Assembly: GCF_937616625.2 (NCBI RefSeq)
Contig: NC_065571.1
Coordinates: 52,375,651-52,439,650, forward strand
From: Mercurialis annua
Taxonomy: Eukaryota; Streptophyta; Magnoliopsida; Malpighiales; Euphorbiaceae
DNA: 64,000 nucleotides
Direction of reading: 5' to 3'
The notes beneath the pieces were generated by a model. It saw only the letters and a program-made list of their open reading frames with translations. It was not told the DNA's origin and searched no databases. Shown here one piece after another: positions 21,151 to 33,555 of this stretch (its first letter is position 1; each line of letters opens with the position of its first letter). A program made the translations under genes and the position numbers.

Positions 21151-23657
21151 GTTTCTGGGATGAATGAAAAAATATTTTATTTTTCTTCATATGCTTAGCT
21201 AGGTGAACTACTGCAACGTGACTTCGAGTCACCAGCAACTGTTTGTTGAGCTATGAAAGTTATAAATGCCATACGACAGCTATTTTGTCGTTTCAGCCTT
21301 TGCCCTTCTCTTGTTCATAGTTTAAACTAAAGCAGGCATATGACATGTGTGACGTTAGCAACCTTATTGTTCTTTCTTTTTGATGGCTTTTGAGAAAGTA
21401 AATAGGCGTAAGAATCTATATATTATATAATTGAGAGGACCAACGGAGCCATCTCATTCATTCTCAACAAACAGAGCATTCTCATCAGTTCCCACCTTTA
21501 CTAAACTACTTATGTTAATTTAATTATTTTAACTAAATTATTATCATAACTTTTACTTTACCACGTACAAAATTACGTAATTTATAATTTTATTTGATGG
21601 AAACTATTTATTTTTACCACTTACAAAACGTACATTTAATAATCATAAGCTTCCTAATTTACATCCAACTCTAAAATCCAAAAGAGAAAAAACTTGAAAA
21701 CCAATATTGAATGTATACATCCATTAGCTAATCGTAAACAAAAAAATGTCAAACATTAAAAGATGAAGCGGTGATAACAAAAAGAAATTAATACCATCAG
21801 CCAGAGATTTTCCTTGGGCACTGGATGGAGGAAATATTTGAACAGTTGAATCTGCCAAAAGCAATTACACATTCAAATCAATGACATATCACAATCATCC
21901 AACATTAATGGTGATTAAAAAATAATATCACAATCGAGCAAGAATTACAGCAGTTGATCAAACCAATTAAAGAGAAGGTAAATTTTTTGAATTTAATGTA
22001 TTTATGTTATTTTGTATAAAATGCTAGAAAAATTATCTGTGTATTTTTGACTTTCAGTTTAGTTTGCTTGTGATTAACAGTGGATTATAAAGCTAACCAA
22101 GTTGTCTCTTTACATAATTCTTATAGCACTAATTAAATATTTCTCTTCATAATAATCAGGTGCTTCAGCATATATGTTGCATTGTTTTTTTATTAAAAAT
22201 TATGTATTTGTTAAGTACTTTAGACAAGAGATGTTATGATTTTCGATTTGGACAATTAGATACTCAAAATTTATAATAATAATAAAAAAAATATTAAGTA
22301 TATCTTTTATTAGACCAAATTTGCTTGCATATATTGAATTCATTGGTTTTATTATTTGCTTTATATTGAAATCATCATAGATTTATATAGTTACAATGTT
22401 GTCAATTCCTTTATTGTTCCTTTTTTTTTATGTATAGTTATTTCGTCCTTTATTTCAAGTGTATTTGTTGGAAAAATAATTTCTTATCATAGCTATTAAT
22501 TTATTTCTGAAATAATTATAGATGGCGTGTGTATAAATCAGTTTAGTATTATTTCTCATAACCAAACAAAAATTGAACTGAAGATTAATGAAATTATCTA
22601 TTAATAAAATTGAATTATATAAAAATTGAACTGAAATAATTTTTTGGTTTTTGTCCGTTATTCGGTTAGCCGAATAACCAAATTTTACTTCAACAATTTC
22701 CTAAAAAAAGTTAAAAATTACAATCAGCACTCCTTTAACAAAAATCATGCACTAATTTTATTCACGGCAATGACCATTTAGCTCTTTATGTTTTTTTTTT
22801 GAAATAAAATTAAACTTATGATATCATTTAAATTCCTATTGTGTTGTAGTAAAACTACTCTATGATATGTCAATAATGCCCGTTAATAGCATGTACATAT
22901 CGGTATTTAGCTTTAAATGATTTTCTTAAGGTATAAATATAAGTCCTGGATTTGAAAAATGTTGACTTCAATTTAGGTGACCTTTTATTAATATTATTTA
23001 CATTATCTTGCTTTCTTCATATATATTAATTTTAGAATAGTGCAAAATTATTTTATGATGTTAGAAGAAAAAAGTTTAGTGTGAGGCTTTGAATTGCTCA
23101 TTACCGTGTTATTGTAGATAATAATTGGAATTGTATATATAGAAAATTTTAAGAATTTATCTCTAAAAAAAAAGATAATCTACCAAATTGTAAATTTCAT
23201 GTTGTGTATGGTAACTTTTGGATAATAATTTTCAGCTACGTCTCGACAATTACTTTTGAACGCATTATTTCTTTACAGTGTAGGAAACTTCTTAAACATT
23301 CACATCATGGATACTTTTAAATTCAATTTCTTTATTACATATACATAAATTATTTTAATAATTGTTTATATGCTAAATATATTTTGATTGTTATTTTCTT
23401 GATCTCATTATATTTCTATTTTAAATGCGATCCTTTTCTTATATAAACGTAATTACAATTTCTTAATTAAGCTACTTTTGGTATTGTCCCAATCCACATA
23501 ATTAAAATTATCTTCTACTTAGTAGGTATTTTAATCATATATAAAGTCATAATCACAAACATTAAAACAATTCTATTCCTTAGTAAACAACTTGTATTTC
23601 AATCTATATATAAATATAACAAACTTAAACATTATTTATGTTATAATCTCTAATTAG

Positions 23658-23662
23658 TTGAT
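23658..23662. repeat. Target-site duplication TTGAT, left
   Basis: Five bases repeated exactly at 33074-33078, bordering the LTR retrotransposon. Confidence 0.95.
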
Positions 23663-26224
23663 TGTCACGACCCAAAACTATTGAGCCGCAACCGGCGCTA
23701 GGGAACGGGAGTGGTAGCTCCGGAACCCGTAGCAAGCCTAAAATCACAATTAATTTTTCGCAAATATAATATAAACAAATAACAACAAACAACGGAAGCA
23801 AATATACATATATAACATCTAGTCATACATTTGCACTAACTGTTTCAAAACCTCGCGGGCTCTAATTACCGTACCCTGTACGAACTGGCCTCGCAGTACT
23901 ATATACATCAGTTAGTGTTTCAAACATCTCACCGGCATCTGGGGCCGTGAATCATATACTAAACACGTAGCCTATCAAAAAGCATATAGACAAATACAGC
24001 AGTTGATATATACAATCAAAATAAACTGCTGACTAGGCTACTCTTCTGTTGACACAGGACCACTACTGCAGCACTCACAGAAGTCAGAAACTAACATATA
24101 CAGCTGACTTCTGGACTTCAAAATTGGTCTCTAGCTAAGTCCACAAGCTAAGCACCTGAAAGACATCAAAGGTGAGGGGTCAGTATTTGGGGAAATACTG
24201 AGTGAGTTGACATTTAGTAACGGTATTATTATAGAAATATAGCATCGCATTTTAAATCAACATTTATACAAAAATACATATGAACAAGTACTCGATCCTT
24301 TCGAAACTAAAATCCTGAAACATAACGTAACTCACTATTACTCAAATCATACTGATTCCAATAGTCTGACCCGGGAGCGTTCGCGTTCAACCACGTCAGT
24401 CAGAACATATCTCTTAATCCCAAAGTGGCACTAGATACGGGGCTCAGGTTACTCTAACCGAGTTCACTCTCGTATCAAATTCATATTTTAACTTTCATAA
24501 TCATATCATCCATGCATATAAGAACGTACCTCATAGTCAGACACGCTAGACTGACGCATTACTGGTGATCACACAGCCTATTGACACCCAATAGGTAGCT
24601 AGTTTCGTTGGATCGTATACTAGGTCCTTGTACGTAAAACTTATTCAAAACATATAACATATCAATAATTCAAATATATGTAGTGCGAAGCATATCAACA
24701 ACATATAGATAATAATACCAAAATAGTATCAATTGATAATACACGAAAGTAAAATACAACTCACAGTGACCGCAATCCAAGAAATGATATGATCGATCTG
24801 ATAGTATGCTCTCGCTAGTCCGCCTCTACTGACTCCACTACTCGCTGACACGTCTGATAAATCGTTAATAGTTAGACGTGATTCTCGTATTCTTGTACGT
24901 ATAATACTTTTAAGTTTTATGATTTAGTTTCGTTTTATACTTATTTACGTATTCAATATCTCTAGTCGTATAAACGACTTAGCGAATACAATATCTCATA
25001 ATTGAGAATCGCTTAACGTCCTTGACGTTTTCCATTATTATAATTTATCTAAAACGTCGAGCTAATCTCGAGATTAATGATTCTCAAAGTCCGAAATCCG
25101 TCTTTCCACGTCCAATTGCCCTAAACGTCAAACACTTAGGTCAATTACAGTTTGTATACGCATGGGGGCGAGTTGGGGTGCACGGGTGTGCGTTTTGGTG
25201 GGTGCACGATCGTGCAACCAAGTACACGTTCGTGCACCTCAGGGGTACACGTTCGTGTACTAATTGTACACGTTCGTGTACCATGAGAAGTACACGTTCG
25301 TGTACTTTAGTACACGATCGTGTACCTTGCTAGGTGCACGTTCGTGTACATCAGTACACGTTCGTGCACCCGTGGTACACGGTCGTGTACCACGTGCACA
25401 GCCCCGGAAATCAGATTTTCCGGGGTTTCGCCACAATCTCGACGTGCTAAACATACCCACGCTCAATACCCATATCTCGGTTTCTTCAAAAACGCCATAT
25501 TAAACCCAAAAACGTCAAATTTATGCTTAAATCATAATCTCATTAAATCAGCCACCAAAACCATCACTTTCATACCAAAACCCGACCTTTTACCTTAATT
25601 TGATGGCCGGAGGTGATAGAGCTTTCGGTTCTGAAGAAATCGCCGCTTGAATCACGCGAATCGGACGTCGTACGGAGAAACGGCGGCGAAACGACGTTAT
25701 CGAACGAATGAAGCTTCTGTTTCCTCTCGATCCTTCTCTGATCTTCATTTCATATTTCCTTTCTTATATTGTTTGGCTAAAAGCCCACTTTGATCCTTGT
25801 TCTTTTTGTTTCTTATCATTTATCCTTTAAACTTCTCTTTTATACGATTTAGTCCATAACTAAATCGTTAAATTCTTTTATTACGACTTATACGTATTAT
25901 TTATATCCTATAAATAATACAAAGCCCGATAATAACACTTTCCCGTCAAAATCCCATATTTCTATTTTCGACACAAAGTGGCTAAATTACTGGTTTGGTC
26001 CCTATACCTTATTTTGGACTTTTCTTGACATTTTTCCTTTTAATTCCAATTCTAACTTTAGAATTGAAATATAACCTTAGTTTTCTCATAGTTAATTTCT
26101 CAAAACCGACTTACTTGAAACTATTTACTTTATCTTTTCAGAAATTCTTCTGATATCACCACTCTGGCGAATCAAAACTGGACACGTGGTCCAATTAGCT
26201 AATTAACTATTTTGGGGTATTACA
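23663..26224 (-). repeat. 3' LTR (element sense)
   Basis: 2,562 bp, same length as its partner. Substitutions seen relative to the other LTR include A/G in CTCGCRGTACT, G/C in CATTTASTAAC, G/A in the last palindrome of the array and T/C in AAATTAYYGG. A palindrome array lies at 25202-25390. In element sense it begins TGTAATACCCC. Confidence 0.95.
25202..25390. repeat. Nine-copy 16-bp palindrome array in the 3' LTR
   Basis: Copies of GTACACGWTCGTGTAC (variants GTGCAC at either side) start at 25202, 25222, 25245, 25266, 25290, 25310, 25334, 25354 and 25375. Spacing is 20-24 bp, mean about 21.6, or two turns of B-DNA. Spacers differ in sequence while the palindromes are kept, which suggests selection on the sites rather than simple tandem copying. 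The central CACG..CGTG half-sites could bind a dimeric factor; NAC-type CACG/CGTG sites are one possibility. The short ORFs reading through the array in all frames are by-products. Confidence 0.9.
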
Positions 26225-26237
26225 TTCTTCCCCCCTT
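26225..26237 (-). other. Polypurine tract of the LTR retrotransposon
   Basis: On the minus strand AAGGGGGGAAGAA directly precedes TGTAATACCCC, the start of the 3' LTR. Just upstream is TTCGAGGACGAATTTTTAT, a style seen at this position in plant gypsy elements. It primes plus-strand DNA synthesis in this family. Confidence 0.85.
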
Positions 26238-28962
26238 ATAAAAATTCGTCCTCGAATTTTCATAAAACTTGTTGGGACCTTACAATTATTCTTATACCTT
26301 CCTTGATATTCATTACTATACGTCAGTCATGTCCTTTCTCTTACTTAGCTCTTAGCTCTCCACATATAGCTGTGACTTCGTACTCATCATTAATCGATTA
26401 TCTATCTTGCTCATAGTAATCTCCTGTTGTAGCATAACTGAAAATATTCTTACTGTTACCTGTCTTATTGGTCATCTTTCTAAAATAGTGTGGCTCAAGG
26501 CGTATCACCGATATCGTAATCCTGACGTCTTGTACAACTGGTTGTAATCTTTCTTTTGTCCTTATTAGCGTCGATTAACCCTCACTCGGTATTCTTCAAG
26601 TTTACTGTTTCATTTTCAGTCGTCCTCGGGTCGCTACTTGTCTCTCTTACACGTTAATAGTGACAACGTGCCGGTTATATCCTTAATGATGTATTTACCT
26701 CTTTCTACTAGTATCTGACACTTCGTTCCTTATCAATCAATCTTTTCTCAACTTGTATCTTGTCTATCATATTTATTATTTCTCAACGCAGTTGAGATTG
26801 ATACTTCCTTTGCTTCCTTTAACTTTTCCTTGCTTTGCTTAAGCTATTGTGAATCTTATGTTATTCTATTGATCGTGATCCTTCGTACATTCCCCATTGC
26901 TAAATGTACTTCTCTTTGTGTTGACTTTAATCGTGTAGCTTATACGATCGTCTTCGTTGACTGATACTATTCGTATCCTCACTCTCTTATCCCTTTCACC
27001 TTCTCTTTGGTTACTCTTATTGATTTATCAATCAGAACTGTCTCTTCTTTACTTCATGATTTCTTATTTATAATAACCCCATAAGAATTTCACCTATTTC
27101 TTTTAAATCTATCTGTTTCGAGAATCCTTCTCGTTGGCCAACCTTCATCTAACTTCTTTCTTATTCTATCTCTTGTCTTCTTTGAAGGGTTTTACGATTG
27201 ATTCTAGTATTTGTACTCCATTTACTTTATAATTCCCAAAGTCAAGGAATAATTCCAACTCACCGTCGTCTTATACATTTTATGCTTCTTAGCACTTATA
27301 CCTTGATTTTAATTGTCTTCAAATATCTTGGTCTCTTTGTACTCGTATCAACTCTTGTCTTGTCTTTTACTTGTTATATTCGTTACGTCTTTCCTTCGTT
27401 TATAGCAGTTCTATTGCTGCTGCTCTATTCTGACAATCCTTTCGACGTATTTCTAGAACTTTCACTTTCTAATCACCTTACTAAATTTTGAGGGTATTTG
27501 AATTTTACCCTTACACTTTTCTTCACATCATCCACCATTCATACATTTACTGATACGTATATCTATACGTGTGCCTTTCTCCTTTCTGTTAACGTAACTT
27601 ACAATTCTTAAGGCTGATATTAGTAACTTTACTTAATATCACTCATATAACATCATCATCTCTCTTGATTTATCTAACTTAAACTTTCGTATCTTGCAAA
27701 ATCGTATGCTTCATTATTTCGTATCCTTTCTCTTTCTACTTCTGTGCCTTTACTGATATTGATAACACTATATATACTTTGAATATCACTTGATGTTCGT
27801 CATTCGTGTTACCATCTCCTCGTCCTTCATACTTTTAATCTTTTTCCTCCAATTATTACTCTGGATTGCTACTTCGTTTATCCCAACCTAAGAATAATCA
27901 TAACACTTATCACTCTTATGTATTCGTTATATTTCTTCTTTTAACACGACTCTCTGTCGTTCCATCTTCTATTCTTGTATAAAGATAATTACTGTATCCT
28001 TAAATTTTGCCAGTGCATCGCAGCTTATCTGCGTATGCTTCCCGATGATCACTCTTTTAGCTTTATTAGCCGAATTAAAATAATTATTAACATGGCTTTA
28101 TTCTTTTATTGGAGTTTCTTTCACAATTTTTATTCTTATCTGTTAAGAATCTTTGATTATTTGTCGCAGGGCTTTACATCCGAGTTTACTTACTAAACAA
28201 TACGATTTTAAAACTTCTTTTGGCTGCGCAGCTCTTTCTAAACCACTTTTCATAAATTATTTTAAATCGTTAGTACAATTGTTGCTCAGAGTGATGACAT
28301 CTCTCATCACCAAGGAGTTGCTCAAAATCGCATTTTCTTTATCATTGTACAGATATGATGCATGATCTACATTTTGAAAATCAGTTTCTTATGCATTCCT
28401 ATTATGATTATGCAATGTTATATGCGATGTCTGAGCACAACTGTACTTTGAAAAATCATAAAAACTTTCAAAATTTTCATAAAATCGTAAGTCTTACTCT
28501 AGATTATACGCTCTGCGACTATTAACGGTTTTCTTTATACTTATTGGATATAATTCAAATTTTTGTACTGCTGTTATAATTTCGGTCACTTACAGACTAT
28601 TCGTCTGTCACATCACATATTTCTCCATATCTCCGATAACTCAATTAAATTCAAAATTCTTTATTACTGTAATCACCATATCCATTTCTGCAACATTCTC
28701 TTTTACGTCATATATAGACGCAGATACTGATGTTTCACATCGACTCCCGGTACACAATTCATCTCTTTCCTCAATTTTTAAAACGTAATATAGGAATTAC
28801 GTTCGCTACAAATGTATTGTGTAGCATATATTATATTACTATCTTCGTGAGTTATGTTTATATGTTCTTATATTAGGCGCGTGAGTTCAACTACAACGCT
28901 TCCTATAGGTTCTCGCTGTCTAAGGTATTATCCTAAAGGCAAAACCTATTACTGACATTCTA
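26238..28962 (-). other. Non-coding interior of the LTR retrotransposon
   Basis: This 2.7-kb part lies where pol would be. The minus (sense) strand has no ORF of 60 codons or more and is purine-rich; the + strand is T/C-rich with words such as CTTTCTCTT throughout. No RT or integrase motif was found by eye. Since the LTRs are nearly identical, the lack of pol is not decay after insertion: the element arrived like this. Confidence 0.75.
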
Positions 28963-30033
28963 CTATGCAATGCAGCAAATATATAAACACAATAATACAA
29001 ACACATAAACACAATTACTTAAAGCATATAAATTGCTAATACCTGGAGGTGCCTGATGTGGAACGTTAGGTTCCCTAATAACTACGCCAGTGTGTCGGCC
29101 CCTAACTGTTCTACCAGAGTTTCTTCCACCTCTTTGTACGAAATAGGGGTTGGTTGTAGTTCTGGAGGACATACTGACGTAATCCGGGTGGTACTCACGT
29201 CTAAAGTAATAAGGTCGTATCGGATCACCCGACCATTCATGCTCTGTTTCAATTCTACGGGCCATTGTAGTAAGCGTGCTGAAATGTTCGTCCACATGCT
29301 CATACAGCTCATCAAACTGAGGTCCTAAACCCCTGACATACCTACGATTAATGGTTCGATTGCTTTCGTTCAGATTAGGGACTCCTTCAGCCATCCGCAG
29401 AAAGTCAGTAGAGTACGCTCCTACAGTTAACATCCCTCTAGAAAAAGAACGCATTTGCCTCCTAACCTGATTTAGGGCTATCTGCGCCTGACCATTAGCT
29501 ATGTCCGCATCTTCCCTCAAATTGCGGTATCTCCGCACACTTGACCAGAAATAGTCACCTCTGTATTCCTCAACGTCTAACTCATCTAACTCTTCTTCTT
29601 CATACTCTTCTTCCTGAGGATTTTCCTCTTCTGCTTCTTCTTCTAATTCTTCTTCTGGATCCTCCTCAGGATCCTCCTCGGGGTCTTCCTCAGGATCTTC
29701 TTCAGGATCCTCTTCCGGATCTTCCTCCGGTTCCTCTTCCTCTTCTTCGCCGTATTCAATCTCCGGCGAATGTTCTCTAACTCTGTTTCCAGAAGAACTA
29801 CCTATCTCTGACACAGACATAAAACCATTTTGATATATCTCTGGTGATGCTCTAATATTTGCGTGGAATCCATTCTGATGGACCCCAGATGGTTCGCCTA
29901 CTTCATTATGAAACCCGTTTTGAAATATAGGAGGCGCTTCCTCCCGTTCTTCATCAGCATGCGACTGAGCTCCGTTTTGCCCAGACATGCTGAAAAGAAA
30001 CAATTTCGAACGTAAGCGACCATCTGAGCCCAT
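28963..30033 (-). CDS. Truncated Gag-like protein with acidic EEDP repeats
   Basis: Single open frame of 356 residues, about 460 nt downstream of the primer-binding site. Residues 38-72 hold three QNGF-type repeats about 15 residues apart. Residues 92-156 are very acidic, with six to seven PEED/EEDP repeats at 102-125. Residues 196-262 (LTVGAYSTDFLRMAE ... INRRYVRGLGPQF) match the C-terminal half of the gypsy Retrotrans_gag pattern (TVAEYxxxFxxL...RRFVRGLRP). The usual N-terminal capsid half and the CCHC zinc knuckle are missing. The last 25 residues are hydrophobic and may be read-through past a normal end or splice site near 29042. An internal Met at residue 16 is an alternative start. It may help package the element's RNA; this is inference. 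Confidence 0.75.
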   Translation of the reverse strand: MGSDGRLRSKLFLFSMSGQNGAQSHADEEREEAPPIFQNGFHNEVGEPSGVHQNGFHANIRASPEIYQNGFMSVSEIGSSSGNRVREHSPEIEYGEEEEEEPEEDPEEDPEEDPEEDPEEDPEEDPEEELEEEAEEENPQEEEYEEEELDELDVEEYRGDYFWSSVRRYRNLREDADIANGQAQIALNQVRRQMRSFSRGMLTVGAYSTDFLRMAEGVPNLNESNRTINRRYVRGLGPQFDELYEHVDEHFSTLTTMARRIETEHEWSGDPIRPYYFRREYHPDYVSMSSRTTTNPYFVQRGGRNSGRTVRGRHTGVVIREPNVPHQAPPGISNLYALSNCVYVFVLLCLYICCIA

Positions 30034-30495
30034 TTCACACGCAATTCCAAAGTCAGCTTATATAATGCTGTAAACATTTAGCATTTAATCCAACTGCACG
30101 TAATTCGCAAGCAGATAATCACTTAACAATCGCAGCGCGAGTAGCAAATACTTAACCCTCTCAATCGATCATAATTTGCAAACATGTAACCACCTTCTAT
30201 ATCTTAGCACAAGCAACACATACTTAATTGCCTTAGTCGTCTGTATAAACAGATACTATTCACTTACTAACATAATAGTCCTGATCCGCGCGCGTAATGC
30301 CACGTACTACTAATGCACATATAACACAATTACAGACAACCATGGTCTGACTCTTGCTGCAGTAGTTCCTAGGTATACTTACTGACAAATACTCCCGGTC
30401 AAACAAGCAATCAGACAACTCTAGCAGTGGTAACTGGACCAAACTGCTCTCAAACAAGCACTGAAACAAACTTGCAGTGGTAACTGGACCAAACT

Positions 30496-30507
30496 GCTCT
30501 GATACCA
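30496..30507 (-). other. Primer-binding site (tRNA-iMet type)
   Basis: On the minus strand TGGTATCAGAGC, complementary to the 3' end of initiator tRNA-Met, lies four bases inside the 5' LTR edge. This is the standard PBS of many plant LTR retrotransposons and fixes the orientation of the element. Confidence 0.92.
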
Positions 30508-30511
30508 ACAT

Positions 30512-33073
30512 TGTCACGACCCAAAACTATTGAGCCGCAACCGGCGCTAGGGAACGGGAGTGGTAGCTCCGGAACCCGTAGCAAGCCTAAAATCACAATT
30601 AATTTTTCGCAAATATAATATAAACAAATAACAACAAACAACGGAAGCAAATATACATATATAACATCTAGTCATACATTTGCACTAACTGTTTCAAAAC
30701 CTCGCGGGCTCTAATTACCGTACCCTGTACGAACTGGCCTCGCGGTACTATATACATCAGTTAGTGTTTCAAACATCTCACCGGCATCTGGGGCCGTGAA
30801 TCATATACTAAACACGTAGCCTATCAAAAAGCATATAGACAAATACAGCAGTTGATATATACAATCAAAATAAACTGCTGACTAGGCTACTCTTCTGTTG
30901 ACACAGGACCACTACTGCAGCACTCACAGAAGTCAGAAACTAACATATACAGCTGACTTCTGGACTTCAAAATTGGTCTCTAGCTAAGTCCACAAGCTAA
31001 GCACCTGAAAGACATCAAAGGTGAGGGGTCAGTATTTGGGGAAATACTGAGTGAGTTGACATTTACTAACGGTATTATTATAGAAATATAGCATCGCATT
31101 TTAAATCAACATTTATACAAAAATACATATGAACAAGTACTCGATCCTTTCGAAACTAAAATCCTGAAACATAACGTAACTCACTATTACTCAAATCATA
31201 CTGATTCCAATAGTCTGACCCGGGAGCGTTCGCGTTCAACCACGTCAGTCAGAACATATCTCTTAATCCCAAAGTGGCACTAGATACGGGGCTCAGGTTA
31301 CTCTAACCGAGTTCACTCTCGTATCAAATTCATATTTTAACTTTCATAATCATATCATCCATGCATATAAGAACGTACCTCATAGTCAGACACGCTAGAC
31401 TGACGCATTACTGGTGATCACACAGCCTATTGACACCCAATAGGTAGCTAGTTTCGTTGGATCGTATACTAGGTCCTTGTACGTAAAACTTATTCAAAAC
31501 ATATAACATATCAATAATTCAAATATATGTAGTGCGAAGCATATCAACAACATATAGATAATAATACCAAAATAGTATCAATTGATAATACACGAAAGTA
31601 AAATACAACTCACAGTGACCGCAATCCAAGAAATGATATGATCGATCTGATAGTATGCTCTCGCTAGTCCGCCTCTACTGACTCCACTACTCGCTGACAC
31701 GTCTGATAAATCGTTAATAGTTAGACGTGATTCTCGTATTCTTGTACGTATAATACTTTTAAGTTTTATGATTTAGTTTCGTTTTATACTTATTTACGTA
31801 TTCAATATCTCTAGTCGTATAAACGACTTAGCGAATACAATATCTCATAATTGAGAATCGCTTAACGTCCTTGACGTTTTCCATTATTATAATTTATCTA
31901 AAACGTCGAGCTAATCTCGAGATTAATGATTCTCAAAGTCCGAAATCCGTCTTTCCACGTCCAATTGCCCTAAACGTCAAACACTTAGGTCAATTACAGT
32001 TTGTATACGCATGGGGGCGAGTTGGGGTGCACGGGTGTGCGTTTTGGTGGGTGCACGATCGTGCAACCAAGTACACGTTCGTGCACCTCAGGGGTACACG
32101 TTCGTGTACTAATTGTACACGTTCGTGTACCATGAGAAGTACACGTTCGTGTACTTTAGTACACGATCGTGTACCTTGCTAGGTGCACGTTCGTGTACAT
32201 CAGTACACGTTCGTGCACCCGTGGTACACAGTCGTGTACCACGTGCACAGCCCCGGAAATCAGATTTTCCGGGGTTTCGCCACAATCTCGACGTGCTAAA
32301 CATACCCACGCTCAATACCCATATCTCGGTTTCTTCAAAAACGCCATATTAAACCCAAAAACGTCAAATTTATGCTTAAATCATAATCTCATTAAATCAG
32401 CCACCAAAACCATCACTTTCATACCAAAACCCGACCTTTTACCTTAATTTGATGGCCGGAGGTGATAGAGCTTTCGGTTCTGAAGAAATCGCCGCTTGAA
32501 TCACGCGAATCGGACGTCGTACGGAGAAACGGCAGCGAAACGACGATATCGAACGAATGAAGCTTCTGTTTCCTCTCGATCCTTCTCTGATCTTCATTTC
32601 ATATTTCCTTTCTTATATTGTTTGGCTAAAAGCCCACTTTGATCCTTGTTCTTTTTGTTTCTTATCATTTATCCTTTAAACTTCTCTTTTATACGATTTA
32701 GTCCATAACTAAATCGTTAAATTCTTTTATTACGACTTATACGTATTATTTATATCCTATAAATAATACAAAGCCCGATAATAACACTTTCCCGTCAAAA
32801 TCCCATATTTCTATTTTCGACACAAAGTGGCTAAATTACCGGTTTGGTCCCTATACCTTATTTTGGACTTTTCTTGACATTTTTCCTTTTAATTCCAATT
32901 CTAACTTTAGAATTGAAATATAACCTTAGTTTTTTCATAGTTAATTTCTCAAAACCGACTTACTTGAAACTATTTATTTTATCTTTTCAGAAATTCTTCT
33001 GATATCACCACTCTGGCGAATCAAAACTGGACACGTGGTCCAATTAGCTAATTAACTATTTTGGGGTATTACA
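30512..33073 (-). repeat. 5' LTR (element sense)
   Basis: 2,562 bp with its palindrome array at 32051-32239. It should carry the promoter of the element on the minus strand; no TATA box was assigned with confidence. See the left LTR for the substitutions that separate the two. Confidence 0.95.
32051..32239. repeat. Nine-copy 16-bp palindrome array in the 5' LTR
   Basis: Same array as in the other LTR, shifted by exactly 6,849 bp. One copy differs (GTACACAGTCGTGTAC in place of GTACACGGTCGTGTAC), which weakens its symmetry. In element sense it lies roughly 830-1,020 bp into the LTR. Confidence 0.9.
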
Positions 33074-33078
33074 TTGAT
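33074..33078. repeat. Target-site duplication TTGAT, right
   Basis: Matches 23658-23662 exactly. Confidence 0.95.
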
Positions 33079-33555
33079 GCATGCATTTATTTTACAGTTA
33101 ATTGATGTTCTTGATTATTACTAATATCTATTCCTTTTTAATCTTAATACAAGAAGCATGAACAATATATTTTGTTTAGAAATGTCAAAAAAATTGAGAT
33201 AATTGGACAGCTAAAGTGGGAGTCACATTTTGAGAGTTATTAGAATGTGTGAGTCATATTTTGGCGACACAATAAATTTGATGATATAAAAATACAATTC
33301 CGACATAAAAAAATTAATTGGAGATAAAATACATTTTCAACCAAAAAAATATCATAAAAATTTAAAATGTAAAAGATGTACTCCTGAATAAATTTTTGAT
33401 ACTTTAAAATATGGATTATTATAATATATTATTATTTTACTTTATTAGTTTTTTTTTGTCAAAGACTTTATTAGTTTATAGATCCCAAAACATTAGTTTA
33501 TTTGTATTATTTGTATGCATTTAAAAAAATTACTTAAATTATATACAATTAGATT

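Larger units (their letters stand above)
23663..33073 (-). mobile_element. Young non-autonomous LTR retrotransposon, Ty3/gypsy-derived
   Basis: Direct LTRs of 2,562 bp (23663-26224, 30512-33073) start TGTCACGACCC and end GGGGTATTACA on the + strand and are flanked by TTGAT. Element sense is the minus strand: the primer-binding site TGGTATCAGAGC (tRNA-iMet type) lies at 30507-30496 beside the right LTR, and the polypurine tract at 26237-26225 beside the left. By eye the LTRs differ at about eight positions (0.3%), so insertion is very recent; at 1.3e-8 substitutions per site per year this is near 0.1 million years. The 4.3-kb interior codes for one truncated Gag-like protein and no protease, RT, RNase H or integrase, so mobility must rely on another element (LARD type). 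The PBS, PPT style and Gag remnant point to Ty3/gypsy. Confidence 0.95.

Noticed and set aside
25202..25390. CRISPR-like array from regularly spaced repeats
   Set aside because: The context is a plant LTR, spacers are only 4-8 bp, and no cas genes are present.
25022..25598. Several overlapping ORFs on both strands in the LTR (repeated at 31871-32447), with RSCT-like repeats
   Set aside because: They are produced by the palindrome array, which keeps all frames open; frames on both strands mirror each other and show no family resemblance.
27198..28365. Plus-strand ORFs in the retrotransposon interior
   Set aside because: They lie antisense to the element, are hydrophobic because the strand is T-rich, and lack any domain.
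29541..29780. 79-codon Leu/Pro-rich ORF opposite the Gag-like gene
   Set aside because: Antisense of the acidic EEDP repeat.
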